The position numbers and the translations under genes are program-made. From contig CAWGIX010000010.1 in assembly GCA_963822705.1 (NCBI GenBank), positions 434,001 through 498,000 of the forward strand: a stretch of DNA of 64,000 nt, in the 5' to 3' direction. Shown one piece after another: positions 48,140-58,254 of the stretch. Numbering within the stretch: the first letter of the stretch is position 1; each line of letters opens with the position of its first letter. Below the pieces are notes generated by a model that saw only the letters and a list, made by a program, of their open reading frames with translations, had not been told where the DNA came from and did not search any database. Source of the stretch: CAVRQM01 sp963822705. GTDB taxonomy: Bacteria > Pseudomonadota > Alphaproteobacteria > Acetobacterales > Acetobacteraceae.

Positions 48140-50463
48140 TCGGCGGCCCTCGGCAGCACCGCCTGATGCGCCGCGCGCCGCGCCTCGATGGCCAGCAGCA
48201 CCCGCTCCGGCGTGGCCGGCGCGTCCAGCGTCACCGAACCGTGGCCGACCGAGGCCACCGCGTCGCGTAATGCCTGGAACACCGACAGCGCCAACATCAG
48301 CGGCGGCTCGCCGGTCGCTTTCGAGCGGAAAATGGCCTCCTCGCGGTTCTCGCCGGCGCTCCACAGTTTGGCGTAAAACTGCGCGGGGACGTCACCTGCC
48401 ACCGGAATCTTATAGGTGCTGGGGGCGTGCGTGCCGAGCCGGCCGCGTTCGTCCCACCACAGTTCCTCGGTGGTGAGCCATCCCATGCCTTGCACGAAGC
48501 CGCCCTCGACCTGGCCCATGTCGATGGCCGGATTCAGCGATCGCCCGGCATCGTGCAGGATGTCAACACGCTGTACCCGGTACTCTCCGGTCAGCGTGTC
48601 CACCTCCACTTCGGAGCACGCCGCGCCATAGGCAAAGTAATAGAACGGCCGGCCCATATGGCGGTCGCGGTCGTAATGGATTTTGGGGGTGCGGTAGTAG
48701 CCTGCATGCGACAGTTGTACGCGCTGCTGGTGGCACAGCCGGGCCAACGCGCCGAACGCCATGGACTGCTCGCCGCAGACCGCGTGGCCATTCTCGAAGC
48801 GGATCGCGTCCGCGGTGGTTTTGAACACGCCGGCCGCGACTTCGGCCATGCGGTCGCGGATGGCTCGCGCTGCCGCCGCCGCGGCCTGGCCGTTCAGGTC
48901 GCTGCCGGACGACGCAGCAGTGGGCGAGGTGTTGGGGACTTTTGCCGTGCTGGTCGCCGTGATTTTGACACGCTCCACCGGAATGCCGAAAATTTCTCCG
49001 ACCACTTGCGCCACCTTTATGTAGACGCCCTGGCCCATTTCGGTGCCGCCGTGGTTCAGCATGACGCTGCCGTCCGTGTAGACGTGCACCAGCGCGCCGG
49101 CTTGGTTCAGATGAATCAAGGTGAACGAAATGCCGAATTTGACCGGCGTCAGCGCCAGCCCGCGCTTTACCCACTCGTTTTCCGCATTGAATTTCTGCAC
49201 CACCTGCCGTCGGGCATCGTACTCAGCAGATCGAGAAAGCTCGTCCACGAGCTGGTGGATGACGTTGTCCTCCACGGTCATGTGGTACGGCGTGATGTTG
49301 CGCTCGCCGATGCCGTAGAAATTCCGCCGCCGCACTTCCAATGGGTCGAGATCCAGATGGCGCGCGATCTCGTCCAGCACGTGCTCGATGCCGAACATCC
49401 CCTGCGGACCGCCGAAGCCGCGGAACGCGGTGTTGCTGACCGTGTGCGTCTTGCAACGATACGAGGTAATCTGTACGTGCGGAAACCAATAGGCGTTGTC
49501 CGCGTGAAACATCGTGCGGTCGTTGATCGCCGCGGACAGGTCGGGCGAGAAGCCGCAGCCGCCGGCGAACTCGAAGGCGATCGCCTGGATGCGGCCCTGG
49601 GCGTCGAACCCCACGTCGTAGTCGATGCGGAAATGGTGGCGCTTGCCGGTCAGAATCATGTCGTCGTCGCGATCGAGCCGCAGCTTTACCGGGCGCCGCG
49701 TGCGCGCGGCCAGCAAGGCGGCGATGACCGCAATCTGCGACGCCTGGCTCTCCTTGCCGCCAAAACCACCGCCCATGCGCCGCGTCTCGCACACGACCGC
49801 ATGGTCGGGGATCGCCAACGCACGCGCAACAAGGTGCTGGACCTCGGACGGATGCTGGGTGGACGAGTAGACGTGCATGTCGTCGTCCTCGCCCGGCACC
49901 GCCATGGCGACCTGGCCCTCCAGGTAAAAATGTTCCTGGCCGCCGAGATACACGCGGCCATGTAGCCGATGGCGTGCAGCGAGCAGCGCCGTTTCCGGGT
50001 CGCCGCGCCGCATTACCTGCGTGGGCAGCACGAACAGCTGCTGCTCCATCGCCTCGTCGATGGTCAGCACCGGGTGCAGCACGTCGTACTCAACATGGGC
50101 GAGCGTCGCGGCGTGATACGCCTGCTGAATGCTGTCGGCGGCCACGGCGAACAGGCTCTGGCCGTGATACTCGACCAGCTCGTCGACAAAAATCGGGTCA
50201 CCGGGAAAAGCGGGGCCGACGTCGTTCACGCCCGGCACGTCGCGCGCGCACATCACCGCCGCCACGCCCGGCGCTTCCGCAACGCGCGACAGATCCAGCG
50301 CCTTTATCCGCGCGTGCGCATGCTCCGAAAGCTTGATGTAGGCGTGCAGCAGTTCGCGCGGCTCCGGCAGGTCGTCGATGTAGATGGCCGTGCCGCTGAC
50401 GTGCTTTGCCGCGCTGTCGTGGGGGGTTTCCCGGCCCACCACCGCGGTTGCCATATGGCTCAT
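48136..50463 (-). CDS. xdhB: Xanthine dehydrogenase molybdenum-binding subunit
   Basis: A 775-residue catalytic subunit oxidising hypoxanthine and xanthine to urate. It shows GTAIYIDDLPEPRELLHAY, the Moco-binding MGGGFGGKESQAS, the substrate arginine in AFRGFGGPQGM, LNHGGTEMGQG, TSPTAASSGSDLNG and the catalytic glutamate in KATGEPPLMLAL near the C-terminus. ATG 50463 overlaps the xdhA stop codon (ATGA); the frame stays open upstream only as part of xdhA's other frame. This gene is complete and unbroken. Confidence 0.95.
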   Translation of the reverse strand: MSHMATAVVGRETPHDSAAKHVSGTAIYIDDLPEPRELLHAYIKLSEHAHARIKALDLSRVAEAPGVAAVMCARDVPGVNDVGPAFPGDPIFVDELVEYHGQSLFAVAADSIQQAYHAATLAHVEYDVLHPVLTIDEAMEQQLFVLPTQVMRRGDPETALLAARHRLHGRVYLGGQEHFYLEGQVAMAVPGEDDDMHVYSSTQHPSEVQHLVARALAIPDHAVVCETRRMGGGFGGKESQASQIAVIAALLAARTRRPVKLRLDRDDDMILTGKRHHFRIDYDVGFDAQGRIQAIAFEFAGGCGFSPDLSAAINDRTMFHADNAYWFPHVQITSYRCKTHTVSNTAFRGFGGPQGMFGIEHVLDEIARHLDLDPLEVRRRNFYGIGERNITPYHMTVEDNVIHQLVDELSRSAEYDARRQVVQKFNAENEWVKRGLALTPVKFGISFTLIHLNQAGALVHVYTDGSVMLNHGGTEMGQGVYIKVAQVVGEIFGIPVERVKITATSTAKVPNTSPTAASSGSDLNGQAAAAAARAIRDRMAEVAAGVFKTTADAIRFENGHAVCGEQSMAFGALARLCHQQRVQLSHAGYYRTPKIHYDRDRHMGRPFYYFAYGAACSEVEVDTLTGEYRVQRVDILHDAGRSLNPAIDMGQVEGGFVQGMGWLTTEELWWDERGRLGTHAPSTYKIPVAGDVPAQFYAKLWSAGENREEAIFRSKATGEPPLMLALSVFQALRDAVASVGHGSVTLDAPATPERVLLAIEARRAAHQAVLPRAAE

Positions 50464-50903
50464 GCAGCGAGCGCCTCCACGCGGGTCCGCACATCCTGTC
50501 CGGACGTTTCCAGCCACAGTTTCAGGACCAGGTTGCGCGCAACCGTTGCGCGATAGGCGGCCGAGGCGCGCATGTCGCTGATCGGCATGCAGTGACGCGT
50601 CCAATGCCGCCATCCCGCCCTCCACAGTGGCCCGGGTCCAGGGCCGGCCGGTCACCGCCTGCTCCAGCGCGGTCGCGCGCACCGGGGTCGCCGCCATGCC
50701 ACCGAACCCCGCGCGCAGCTCGCGCACCCGGCCGTTCTCGAGTCGGAGGCGAAAGACGCCCAGCACCGAGGAAATGTCTTCTTCGCGGCGCTTGCTGACC
50801 TTGTAGACGCGCACCTCTTCGCCGGGGCGCGGCAGCGGGATTTCAACCGCCTCCACGAACTCGCCTTGGGCCAGAACGGTGCGGCGGTAGCCGGTGCGCG
50901 CAC
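50460..50903 (-). pseudogene. xdhA: 3' fragment of xdhA (FAD subunit), cut at a join; one frameshift
   Basis: About 147 codons of the C-terminal FAD-binding part of the xanthine dehydrogenase small subunit: GYRRTVLAQGEFVEAVEIPL, VYKVSKRREEDISSV and LRAGFGGMAATPVRA, then (after an extra base near 50585) PISDMRASAAYRATVARNLV and the stop overlapping xdhB. The two [2Fe-2S] domains and the front of the FAD domain (~330 residues) are absent because XdhA-like sequence stops at about 50,895-50,903, where an alcohol dehydrogenase in another frame begins. It is more likely an assembly join than gene decay, since xdhBC downstream are intact. Confidence 0.85.
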
Positions 50904-51206
50904 CCAGGCGGTGCCTGCCGCTCGCTCCACGACGCCGACCACCTCATGGCCAGGCACAACGGTGCGGCGGGCTTCGTACGCACTGAGGATCGACGGTTGC
51001 TCCCGGCGGAAGAGGAGATCGAGGTCGGTCGCGCAGATGCCGGACAGGGACGGCCGCACCAGCACCCAGCCGGGCGCCGGAGGCGCCAGGTCGCGGACCT
51101 CGCAGACGGCGAGAGGCAGGGGCGGGCCGGCCGAGGCGGATGTCCGGCGGATCCGGCGGCGGTGGCCTGCGGCGACCAGACCCGGGTCCAGGACCAGGGC
51201 CTTCAA
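50898..51206 (-). pseudogene. 5' fragment of a zinc alcohol dehydrogenase, cut at a join
   Basis: About 100 codons of a GroES-like N-terminal domain of a zinc-binding MDR alcohol dehydrogenase: VCEVRDLAPPAPGWVLVRPS, the catalytic zinc cysteine in SGICATDLDLL and RRTVVPGHEVVGVVE. TTG 51206 is a convincing start, with GGGAGG six bases upstream and the typical MKALVL beginning. The structural-zinc loop and NAD domain are missing: sequence similarity ends after about GTAWVR where xdhA begins. It marks the left edge of the second genome segment. Confidence 0.75.
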
Positions 51207-51322
51207 CTTCTCCCTCCCAGCCGGGGCTCCGGGTGAACCAGAGCAAGCGGTGCATTCATGGCTGGATGGGTCAGGATAGCGCCGCATTCCGCGCCCATGA
51301 GCGGCCGCACAATGTATCGCGC

Positions 51323-52429
51323 ATGGCGGATCCCGCTCCACCTCCGGAACCGCCACCTCCGCCCGGCGGCGCCGTGCCTTCGGGCTATCCGCCACTGCCG
51401 CCCCACCCGCCCGGCTGGCCGCCTCCGCCCGTGCCCTGGCGCGTGCCACCGGCACCCTGGGCGGGCGGACCCGCATGGACACAGCCACCGGGCGCCCCCG
51501 TCGGCTCCGGTCGCTTCCACTCCATGGGCGTCGGCGAGCTGCTGGACGCCATCTTCTCCGTGTACCGGCGCAACTTCCTGCTCATCGCCGCGATCAGCGC
51601 GGTCGTGCAGGTGCCGTACGCGCTGCTGCAGCTGCTGCTGTTCGAGGTTGCGGGCTTCACGTCGATCGCGAGCCTGCCCGTGGGCGGCGGCGGCATCGGA
51701 GCGGGACGTGCGCAGACGCTGACACCGGCGCAGCTGCAGACGCTGTTCGACTCGCTGCGCGGCGTGCTGCTGACCACCGGCGTCCTGCTCGCGGTGTCGC
51801 TCTTCATCATCCTGCCGCTCGCCGAGGCTGCGACGACGCGCGCTGTGAGCGATCGCTATCTCGACCGGGATGCCTCGCTGACCAGCTCGTATGCGGCTGC
51901 GCTGCGGCGTCTGCCGTCGCTCATCGTGCAGAGCCTCATCCTGCTCGCCGGGAGCCATCGGACTGCTCGTCGTGGCGCTGGGGCCTGTTCGTCGGGCTGA
52001 CGGTCGCGGCGAGAGCCGCCGGTGCGCGCGCTGGGAGCACTCGTCGTGCTCGCGGCTCTCGTCTTCGCCCTGTACATGTACGCGCGGACGCTGCTCGCGC
52101 CGCCGGCCATCGTGCTGGAGGGTGTGGGTGGCTGGCAGGGCTTGGTGCGAAGCTGGCGGCTGAGCGAACGCATGGGCTGGCGGCTCGTCGGCATCCGCCT
52201 GCTGCTGCTGATCATCACCGGCATCATCGGCGGCATCCTCGGCACCGTGTTGACGCTCGCCGGCTCCGGTTTCGACACCAACGGCCAGTTCATCGTGAGC
52301 GAGGTGGCCGGCGCCATCGTCGCTGTTTTTGTCAATCCCATCACGTACATCGCGGTGACGCTCCTCTACTACGACATGCGCATCCGCAAGGAGGGATTCG
52401 ACATCGAGATGCTGGCCCACTCCCTGTGA
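51323..52429 (+). CDS. Proline-rich multi-spanning membrane protein (three frameshifts)
   Basis: An N-terminal ~65 residues of Pro/Gly/Ala (PPPEPPPPPGG, PPLPPHPPGWPPPPVPW), then the segment FHSMGVGELLDAIFSVYRRN and five or six membrane helices, resembling the glycerophosphodiester phosphodiesterase membrane-domain proteins of actinobacteria. Three extra bases within about 51,950-52,020 split LILLA, GAIGLLVVAL, LFVGLTVAARA and GALVVLAALVFA into successive frames; corrected, it gives 367 residues. Its TGA overlaps the next GTG (GTGA). It heads a cluster with DUF4129, DUF4350, MoxR and DUF58 genes. The function is unknown. Confidence 0.78.
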
Positions 52430-53367
52430 GGCGGCCTGCCGCCCTCGTGCCGCTCGCCCTCGGCGCCGCGTGCTGTGGCCTGCTGCAGGTGCCCAGCGTG
52501 AGCGCAGCCGGCTGCTCGACGCTCCGCTACGTGGCCGGCGTGGATGCCGCGGCAGTGGACCTCAACGCGTCTCCGGCTCGCGTCGACGCGCGCGCACCAC
52601 CCTCCAGCAGTTGCAACACGACTTCGCGCCGACGCCGTTGGTGCTGCAGCCGATCCTCGCCGATCTCGCGCTGGCGCCGCCCGGATCTCGCGGACGCGCG
52701 GACGCGGCTGCGCGCGCTGAGCGGTGTTCTCGCCGTGGCACCCGGATCGACATGCCACGTCGACGTGGCCCCGGCCGCGCACGGCGCTGCACGAGGTGTA
52801 CGCGTCGCCCGTCTTCGCGGGCCTCGATCGCAGCACGCAGCCCAGCCTGTTGAGCGACGTGCTGAACTTCCTCGGCAGCCTGCTCGGTCGGGCGGCCCAG
52901 ACCCTCGGGACGGGGGGCGGCCTCGCGCTCGCCGCGGCGGTGCTCGCCGCCATCGTGCTCTTGGCGCTGCTGCGATCTCGAGGCGGCGGCTGTGCACGGC
53001 GTGCGCGGAACGCCGGTCGAACCGGACGCGAGTGACGATCCACGCTCGAGTGGCGGGCGGCGGAACGAGCCGCATCGCGACGCGACTATCGCGAGGCGGT
53101 GCGGCGCGCCTTTCGCAGCGCGCTGCTCGAGGCCGCGAGCGGCGGCGGCATGGACTTCGACCCGGCGTGGACGACCGCAGAGCTGTGCAGGTCCGTGGCG
53201 GGCGACGGCGATCTCCTCGCCGCTGCTTGCGCCGGCAGCGTCGTCGTTCGACCACGCGTGGTACTCGGGCGATCCGATCACGGAGCAGGACTGGGTGCAG
53301 GCGCGCTCGCGGTGCGATGCGCTGCGCTCCGTGGGGCGCCGCGCCGCGCGGCAGCGCATTGCGATGA
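52426..53367 (+). CDS. DUF4129 domain membrane protein (several frameshifts)
   Basis: A signal-like start (ALVPLALGAACCGLL), an extracytoplasmic helical part (TLQQLQHDFAPTPLVLQPIL, LADARTRLRALSGVLAV, ALHEVYASPVFAGLDRS), one membrane helix (LALAAAVLAAIVLLALL) and a cytoplasmic DUF4129 domain (RDYREAVRRAFRSALLEAA, WTTAEL, FDHAWYSGDPITEQDWVQAR). The pieces lie in order but in alternating frames, with breaks near 52590, 52680, 52780, 52985, 53040 and 53230, so residue numbers are approximate. The start is GTG 52426, overlapping the previous stop; the end overlaps the DUF4350 ATG. DUF4129 proteins regularly accompany MoxR-DUF58 operons; the role is unknown. Confidence 0.72.
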   Translation: MRRPAALVPLALGAACCGLLQVPSVSAAGCSTLRYVAGVDAAAVDLNASPARVDARAPPSSSCNTTSRRRRWCCSRSSPISRWRRPDLADARTRLRALSGVLAVAPGSTCHVDVAPAAHGAARGVRVARLRGPRSQHAAQPVERRAELPRQPARSGGPDPRDGGRPRARRGGARRHRALGAAAISRRRLCTACAERRSNRTRVTIHARVAGGGTSRIATRLSRGGAARLSQRAARGRERRRHGLRPGVDDRRAVQVRGGRRRSPRRCLRRQRRRSTTRGTRAIRSRSRTGCRRARGAMRCAPWGAAPRGSALR

Positions 53368-54532
53368 GCCGTCGCGCGGTGCAGCCGGTGCTCGCGCTCG
53401 TGGCAGCGCTCGTCGTCGTCGCGGTCATCACCGTGGCCATCTCCGTGCCCAACGACGAGGGCGACCCCTCCTCACATTCAGCGGGACGGCTGGGAACGCT
53501 CGCCCTGTACACGTGGTTGCAGCGTCTCGGCCTGCCCGTGTCGCGCATCAGCGGCACCTTCACGCTCTCCGGCGTCGACGTGCTGATCGAGTACGACCCG
53601 CTCACCGAATTCACAGCGTCGGACGTGACCACGGTCGCGAGGTATCGTGCAGCACGGTGGCGACGTGGTCATGGCTGTCGCGCCGGAGAGCGCAGCCGCC
53701 GCGGCGCCGCTGCTGCAGCGGCTCGGGATCACGTTCGCCGGCGTTCGCGGGGCCGGTTCGGCGGTGCCGGCGCAGCCATTCGACGTCGCCGACCGCGTGC
53801 ACTCGGTGCCCATGGCAGGTGGCTTCGCCCTGCTGCCGACGCCGACCGTCGTACCACTCCTCGTGCAGGATCACGCCATCGCGGCCGCCGCGCAACCGCT
53901 CGGCGGAGGCGGCAGGGTGGTCGTCGTCGGTGACACGCAGCCGTTCTCCAACGACGGGCTGCGCCATGGCAGACTCCGCGCCGTTCGTGCTCAGCATCCT
54001 CGAACACGCGCGCGGCGGGCGCATCGCGTTCGACGAGTTCCACCATGGTGAGGCCGCCATGCAAGCCACCGGCGCGGCGGCGGTGTTCGACGGTCCGGTG
54101 GGCGTGGCAGCCGCGCTGGCGACCGTGGTCGTCCTCGCATTCCTGGCAGTGAACGGCCGCCGCCTGGGCCGGCCGCAGCCCGCCGGCATCACCGCCGTGC
54201 CGACCACCGTCACGTACGTCGATGCGATGGCCAGGCTGCTGCGCCGCTCGCACGGGCGCGGCGTCGTGGCTGCGCGCTATGCGGCGGAGTTGAAGGAGCG
54301 CCTCGGTGCGCTCACCGGTGTGGATGCGAATCTCGATGACGCTGCGTTCACGGCTGCGCTCGCAGCGCTGAGCACGCCACGAAGCGCCGATGTCGCCGCG
54401 CTGCTGCAGCGAGCGCGTGGGTTGAGCGAGGGCGACGTCGGGCGATCCGGAGTTGGCGGCGCTGGCGCGCGACATCGACGCGTTGGAGGCGACGTGGAGC
54501 GGGGCCACGGCCGGCACCGCACAATGGCGCGC

Positions 54533-54536
<4 letters not shown>
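53364..54536 (+). CDS. DUF4350 domain membrane protein (three frameshifts)
   Basis: An N-terminal membrane helix (VQPVLALVAALVVVAVITVA), then the DUF4350 glutamine-amidotransferase-like domain: GTLALYTWLQRLGLPVSRIS, VLIEYDPLTEFTASDV, HGGDVVMAVAP, GGRVVVVGDTQPFSNDGL and RIAFDEFHHG. A second membrane helix (VGVAAALATVVVLAFLAVN) and a helical cytoplasmic tail follow. Breaks lie near 53640, 53975 and 54440; corrected, it gives 389 residues ending LEATWSGATAGTAQWRA, with TGA overlapping the moxR ATG. It is a standard partner of MoxR/DUF58, with unknown biochemical activity. Confidence 0.78.
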
Positions 54537-55483
<947 letters not shown>

Positions 55484-55490
55484 TACCTGC

Positions 55491-56777
55491 GTGACGTGGC
55501 GGGGCGCGCTGCTGCTCGCCATGTGGCTGCCGCTCGTCGCCGCGGGCGCAGCCGTGAGCAGCCTGTACGCCGCGGGGCTCGTGCTGCTCGTGGCCAGCGC
55601 GGCGCTCGTGGTCATCGACGGCCGGCGTGCGGTCGGGCCGCGCCACGTGCGTGTGCAGCCGCGAGCACGACGCGCTGCTGTCGGTGGGCAGAGCCAACCC
55701 CGTGACGCTGCAAGTGCGCAGCCGTGCTGCAGCGGCGCGCGTGCACGATGAATGCCCCGCGGCTGGAGAGCCGTCGGTGCGCGGCTGGCGCGTGCGCCTT
55801 CCGGCGACCCTGCGCTACACGGTGACCCCGCGGCGCCGCGGTGAGCTGCGCTTCGAGCAGACGGTGATCCGCGCCGACGGACCGCTTCGATTGGGATGGC
55901 GGCAGTTTCGCGCCGGCGACGGCGAGACCATCCCCGTGGAGGCGGACATCGCAGCAGTGCGCGAGTACGAAGCGCTGGCGCGCCGCGGGCAGCTGGTGGA
56001 GCTCGGGATCCGCTCGATGCGCACCCGGGGTGACGGCACCGAGTTCGAGCGAGTGCGCGACGCGGTGCCCGACGATCCGCTGCGCTCCGTCAACTGGAAG
56101 GCGACCGCACGCACCGGCAGGCTGATGGCAACCGACCTCATGCCGGAACGGGCGCAGCCGGTCGTGCTCCTGCTCGACGCGGGCCGCCTCATGGGCGTCG
56201 GCGCGGGCGAGCTGACCAAATTCGATCATGCCGTCAACGCCGCGCTGTTGCTGGCGCACGTCGCGCTGCGCAGCGGGGACCGCGCCGGGCTCATCGCGTT
56301 CGCCGACTCCGTCACCGTCGCGCTGCCTGCGCGCGGCGGCAGCTTGCACGCTGCGGCGTGTGCTGGATGCGCTCCGTCCCATCCATGCCGGCGACACTGA
56401 AGCCGACTACCTCGTGGCGTTCGAGCACCTGCTGCGCGTTGCAGCCGAGGCGGGCGCTGGTCGTTGTGTTCACCGACGTCCAGGATCGCGACCAGGGCGC
56501 GGCGCTCGTGGCGCAGTGCGCACGGCTGCGCCGCCGCCACCTGGTGCTGGTGGTGACGGTGCGCGACCCGGCACTCGACGACATCGCCCGCCGGGCGCCG
56601 CGCACGGCGACGGACGCCTATGCGCGCGCCGTCGCCGCAGGGCTGCTCGCCGACCGCGAGGACACGCTCGCGCTGCTCCGTAGCAGCGGCGTCGGCGTGG
56701 TGGACGCGGACGCGCGCACGCTGTCGCCCCGCCTGGTCAATCGTTATCTCGAGCTGAAGCGGCTCGCCCGGCTCTGA
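55491..56777 (+). CDS. DUF58 (VWA-like) membrane protein (three frameshifts)
   Basis: Two N-terminal membrane helices (LLLAMWLPLVAAGAAVSSLY, AAGLVLLVASAALVVI), an extracytoplasmic beta domain (RVRLPATLRYTVTPRRRGEL, FEQTVIRADGPLRLGWRQ), then the DUF58 core EFERVRDAVPDDPLRSVNWK ATA (the D-W-K-A-T signature) and a VWA-like fold (PVVLLLDAGRLMG, ALLLAHVALRSGDRAGLIAF, VVFTDVQDRD). Breaks near 55650, 56350 and 56430; corrected, it gives 427 residues. GTG 55491 is 7 bases after moxR. It is the usual partner of MoxR in a complex thought to act on envelope or stress functions. Confidence 0.83.
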
Positions 56778-56780
56778 GCG

Positions 56781-57365
56781 CTACGCCGCGCGCACCACGA
56801 AGGTCGAGGCCATCTTGTCGTGCCAGCCCTGCTTCTGGGCGTCGAAGGCGGCCCAGATCAGGCCGATGCACAGCACCCAGGTGCTGATCAGCAGCCCCAG
56901 GTAGCGGCCGACGGCGCGGCCGATCGTGATGCGCGCACCGGTGCGAGCGTCGACCACGTGCAAACCGAGCACGCGCTGGCCCAGCGTCCGCCCCTGCAGC
57001 GACCACAGCAGCACGGAGTACACGGCGGGCGCCAGCACCGTGACCAGCCACCAGAGGCCGATGCCCGGAAACAGCGGCCCGAGCCCGGTGCAGTTGGCGC
57101 TCTGGAATCCGCCGCTCGTGTTGTTGACGACGGTGCAGTGGATGCCCGACAGGGTCGGCGCCAGGGCGATGGCGAAGACGACACCGACAGGGATGCCCAC
57201 GACGAACCAGTCGATGACATAGGCAAGAACCCGGATCCAGAAGCCGGCATAGCGCAGTCCAGGACCCGGTCCGGCCGCGGCAGCGGCCCACCCGTACGTG
57301 TACGGCGGCGGTGGATACGGTGCCGGCGGGTACGGCGGCGGCTGCGGCGGTGCTCCGTACGCCAC
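56781..57365 (-). CDS. RDD-family membrane protein
   Basis: 194 residues: a Pro/Tyr-rich cytoplasmic N-terminus (PPPYPPAPYPPPPYTYGW), then the RDD domain with Arg-Asp-type helix AGFWIRVLAYVIDWFVVGIP, an extracytoplasmic loop with two cysteines (IHCTVVNN, SANCTG), and GRTLGQRVLGLHVVDARTG followed by RAVGRYLGLL. RDD proteins are small membrane proteins, some with transport roles; none can be assigned. It is convergent with the DUF58 gene (3-base gap) and lies directly after ispH. Confidence 0.88.
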   Translation of the reverse strand: MAYGAPPQPPPYPPAPYPPPPYTYGWAAAAAGPGPGLRYAGFWIRVLAYVIDWFVVGIPVGVVFAIALAPTLSGIHCTVVNNTSGGFQSANCTGLGPLFPGIGLWWLVTVLAPAVYSVLLWSLQGRTLGQRVLGLHVVDARTGARITIGRAVGRYLGLLISTWVLCIGLIWAAFDAQKQGWHDKMASTFVVRAA

Positions 57366-58244
57366 TCAGGGCTCCGGCAGCGCTTCGATGCGCGCGATCA
57401 CCTGGCGCGTGATCTGCGTCGGTGTCGACGCGCCCGCGGTGACACCGATGCGATGCATGCCCTGGAACCATTCGGGGTCGACCTCGTCCGCGTTGTCCAC
57501 CAGGAACGCTGGCTTGTCTCGCCTTCTCCTGCACCACCTGCACGAGCCGCAGGCTGTTGCTGCTGCGCCTGCTGCCCACGACCACGACGCAGTCGACGTC
57601 CTTCGCGGCCAGCACCGCCGCCTCCTGCCGTTCCTGTGTGGCAAGGCAGATCTCGTTGTGCACCTCGATGTCCGGGAAGCGCACCTGCAGTCGCTCGATG
57701 ATGGCCTGCGTGTCCCACATGCTCAGCGTCGTCTGGCAGGTCACCGCGAGGCGCGCGCCGGGCGGAACGGTGAGCGCATCGGCCTCGTCAGCGGTCTCGA
57801 TGAGCGTGGTGCGCTCCGGCGCGATGCCCAGCACGCCGGCGGGCTCCGGATGGCCGCGCTTGCCGATGTAGACCACGTGATATCCGCGCGCGGTCAGGTC
57901 GCGCACCAGGTCGTGCGTGCGTGTGACGTCGCTGCACGTCGCATCGACCACATTGCAGTCCGCGTTCCCGAGCAGCGTCGACCACCTGCGGGCGAGATGC
58001 CGTGCGCGGTGAAGATGACCGTTCCCTCGCGCACCTGGTCGAGCCCCTTCATGCGGTCGGATTCGGCGACCAACGTGACACCGCTCGCCTCCAGCTCGCG
58101 CGTGACGTGCTCGTTGTGCACGAGGTAGCCCAGCATCGTGACCGGCTCGCCGCCACCGCGCTCCGCGCCAACACGCTTGGCGATGCGGATGGCTTCGACG
58201 ACGCCGTGACAGTACCCGCGTGGGGTGATGCGGACGACCTCCAT
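57366..58244 (-). CDS. ispH: 4-Hydroxy-3-methylbut-2-enyl diphosphate reductase (three frameshifts)
   Basis: The last enzyme of the MEP isoprenoid pathway, a [4Fe-4S] reductase making IPP and DMAPP. The three cluster cysteines are visible in PRGYCHGVV, VDATCSDV and NEICLAT. HNEHV, FTAHGISP, TCQTTLSMWDT, VVGSRRSSNS and VTAGASTP are further family blocks. Extra bases near 57985, 57960 and 57513 break the frame; corrected, it gives 291 residues. The start MEVVRITPRGYCHGV is that of the short form common in Gram-positive-like bacteria and unlike the proteobacterial enzyme, which supports a different origin from the left part. Confidence 0.88.
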
Positions 58245-58254
58245 GATTCTCAGT

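Noticed and set aside
50652..51488. A functional alcohol dehydrogenase-XdhA fusion protein
   Set aside because: The two fragments are in different frames at the join. The continued dehydrogenase frame through xdhA is a shadow, and both proteins lack essential domains.
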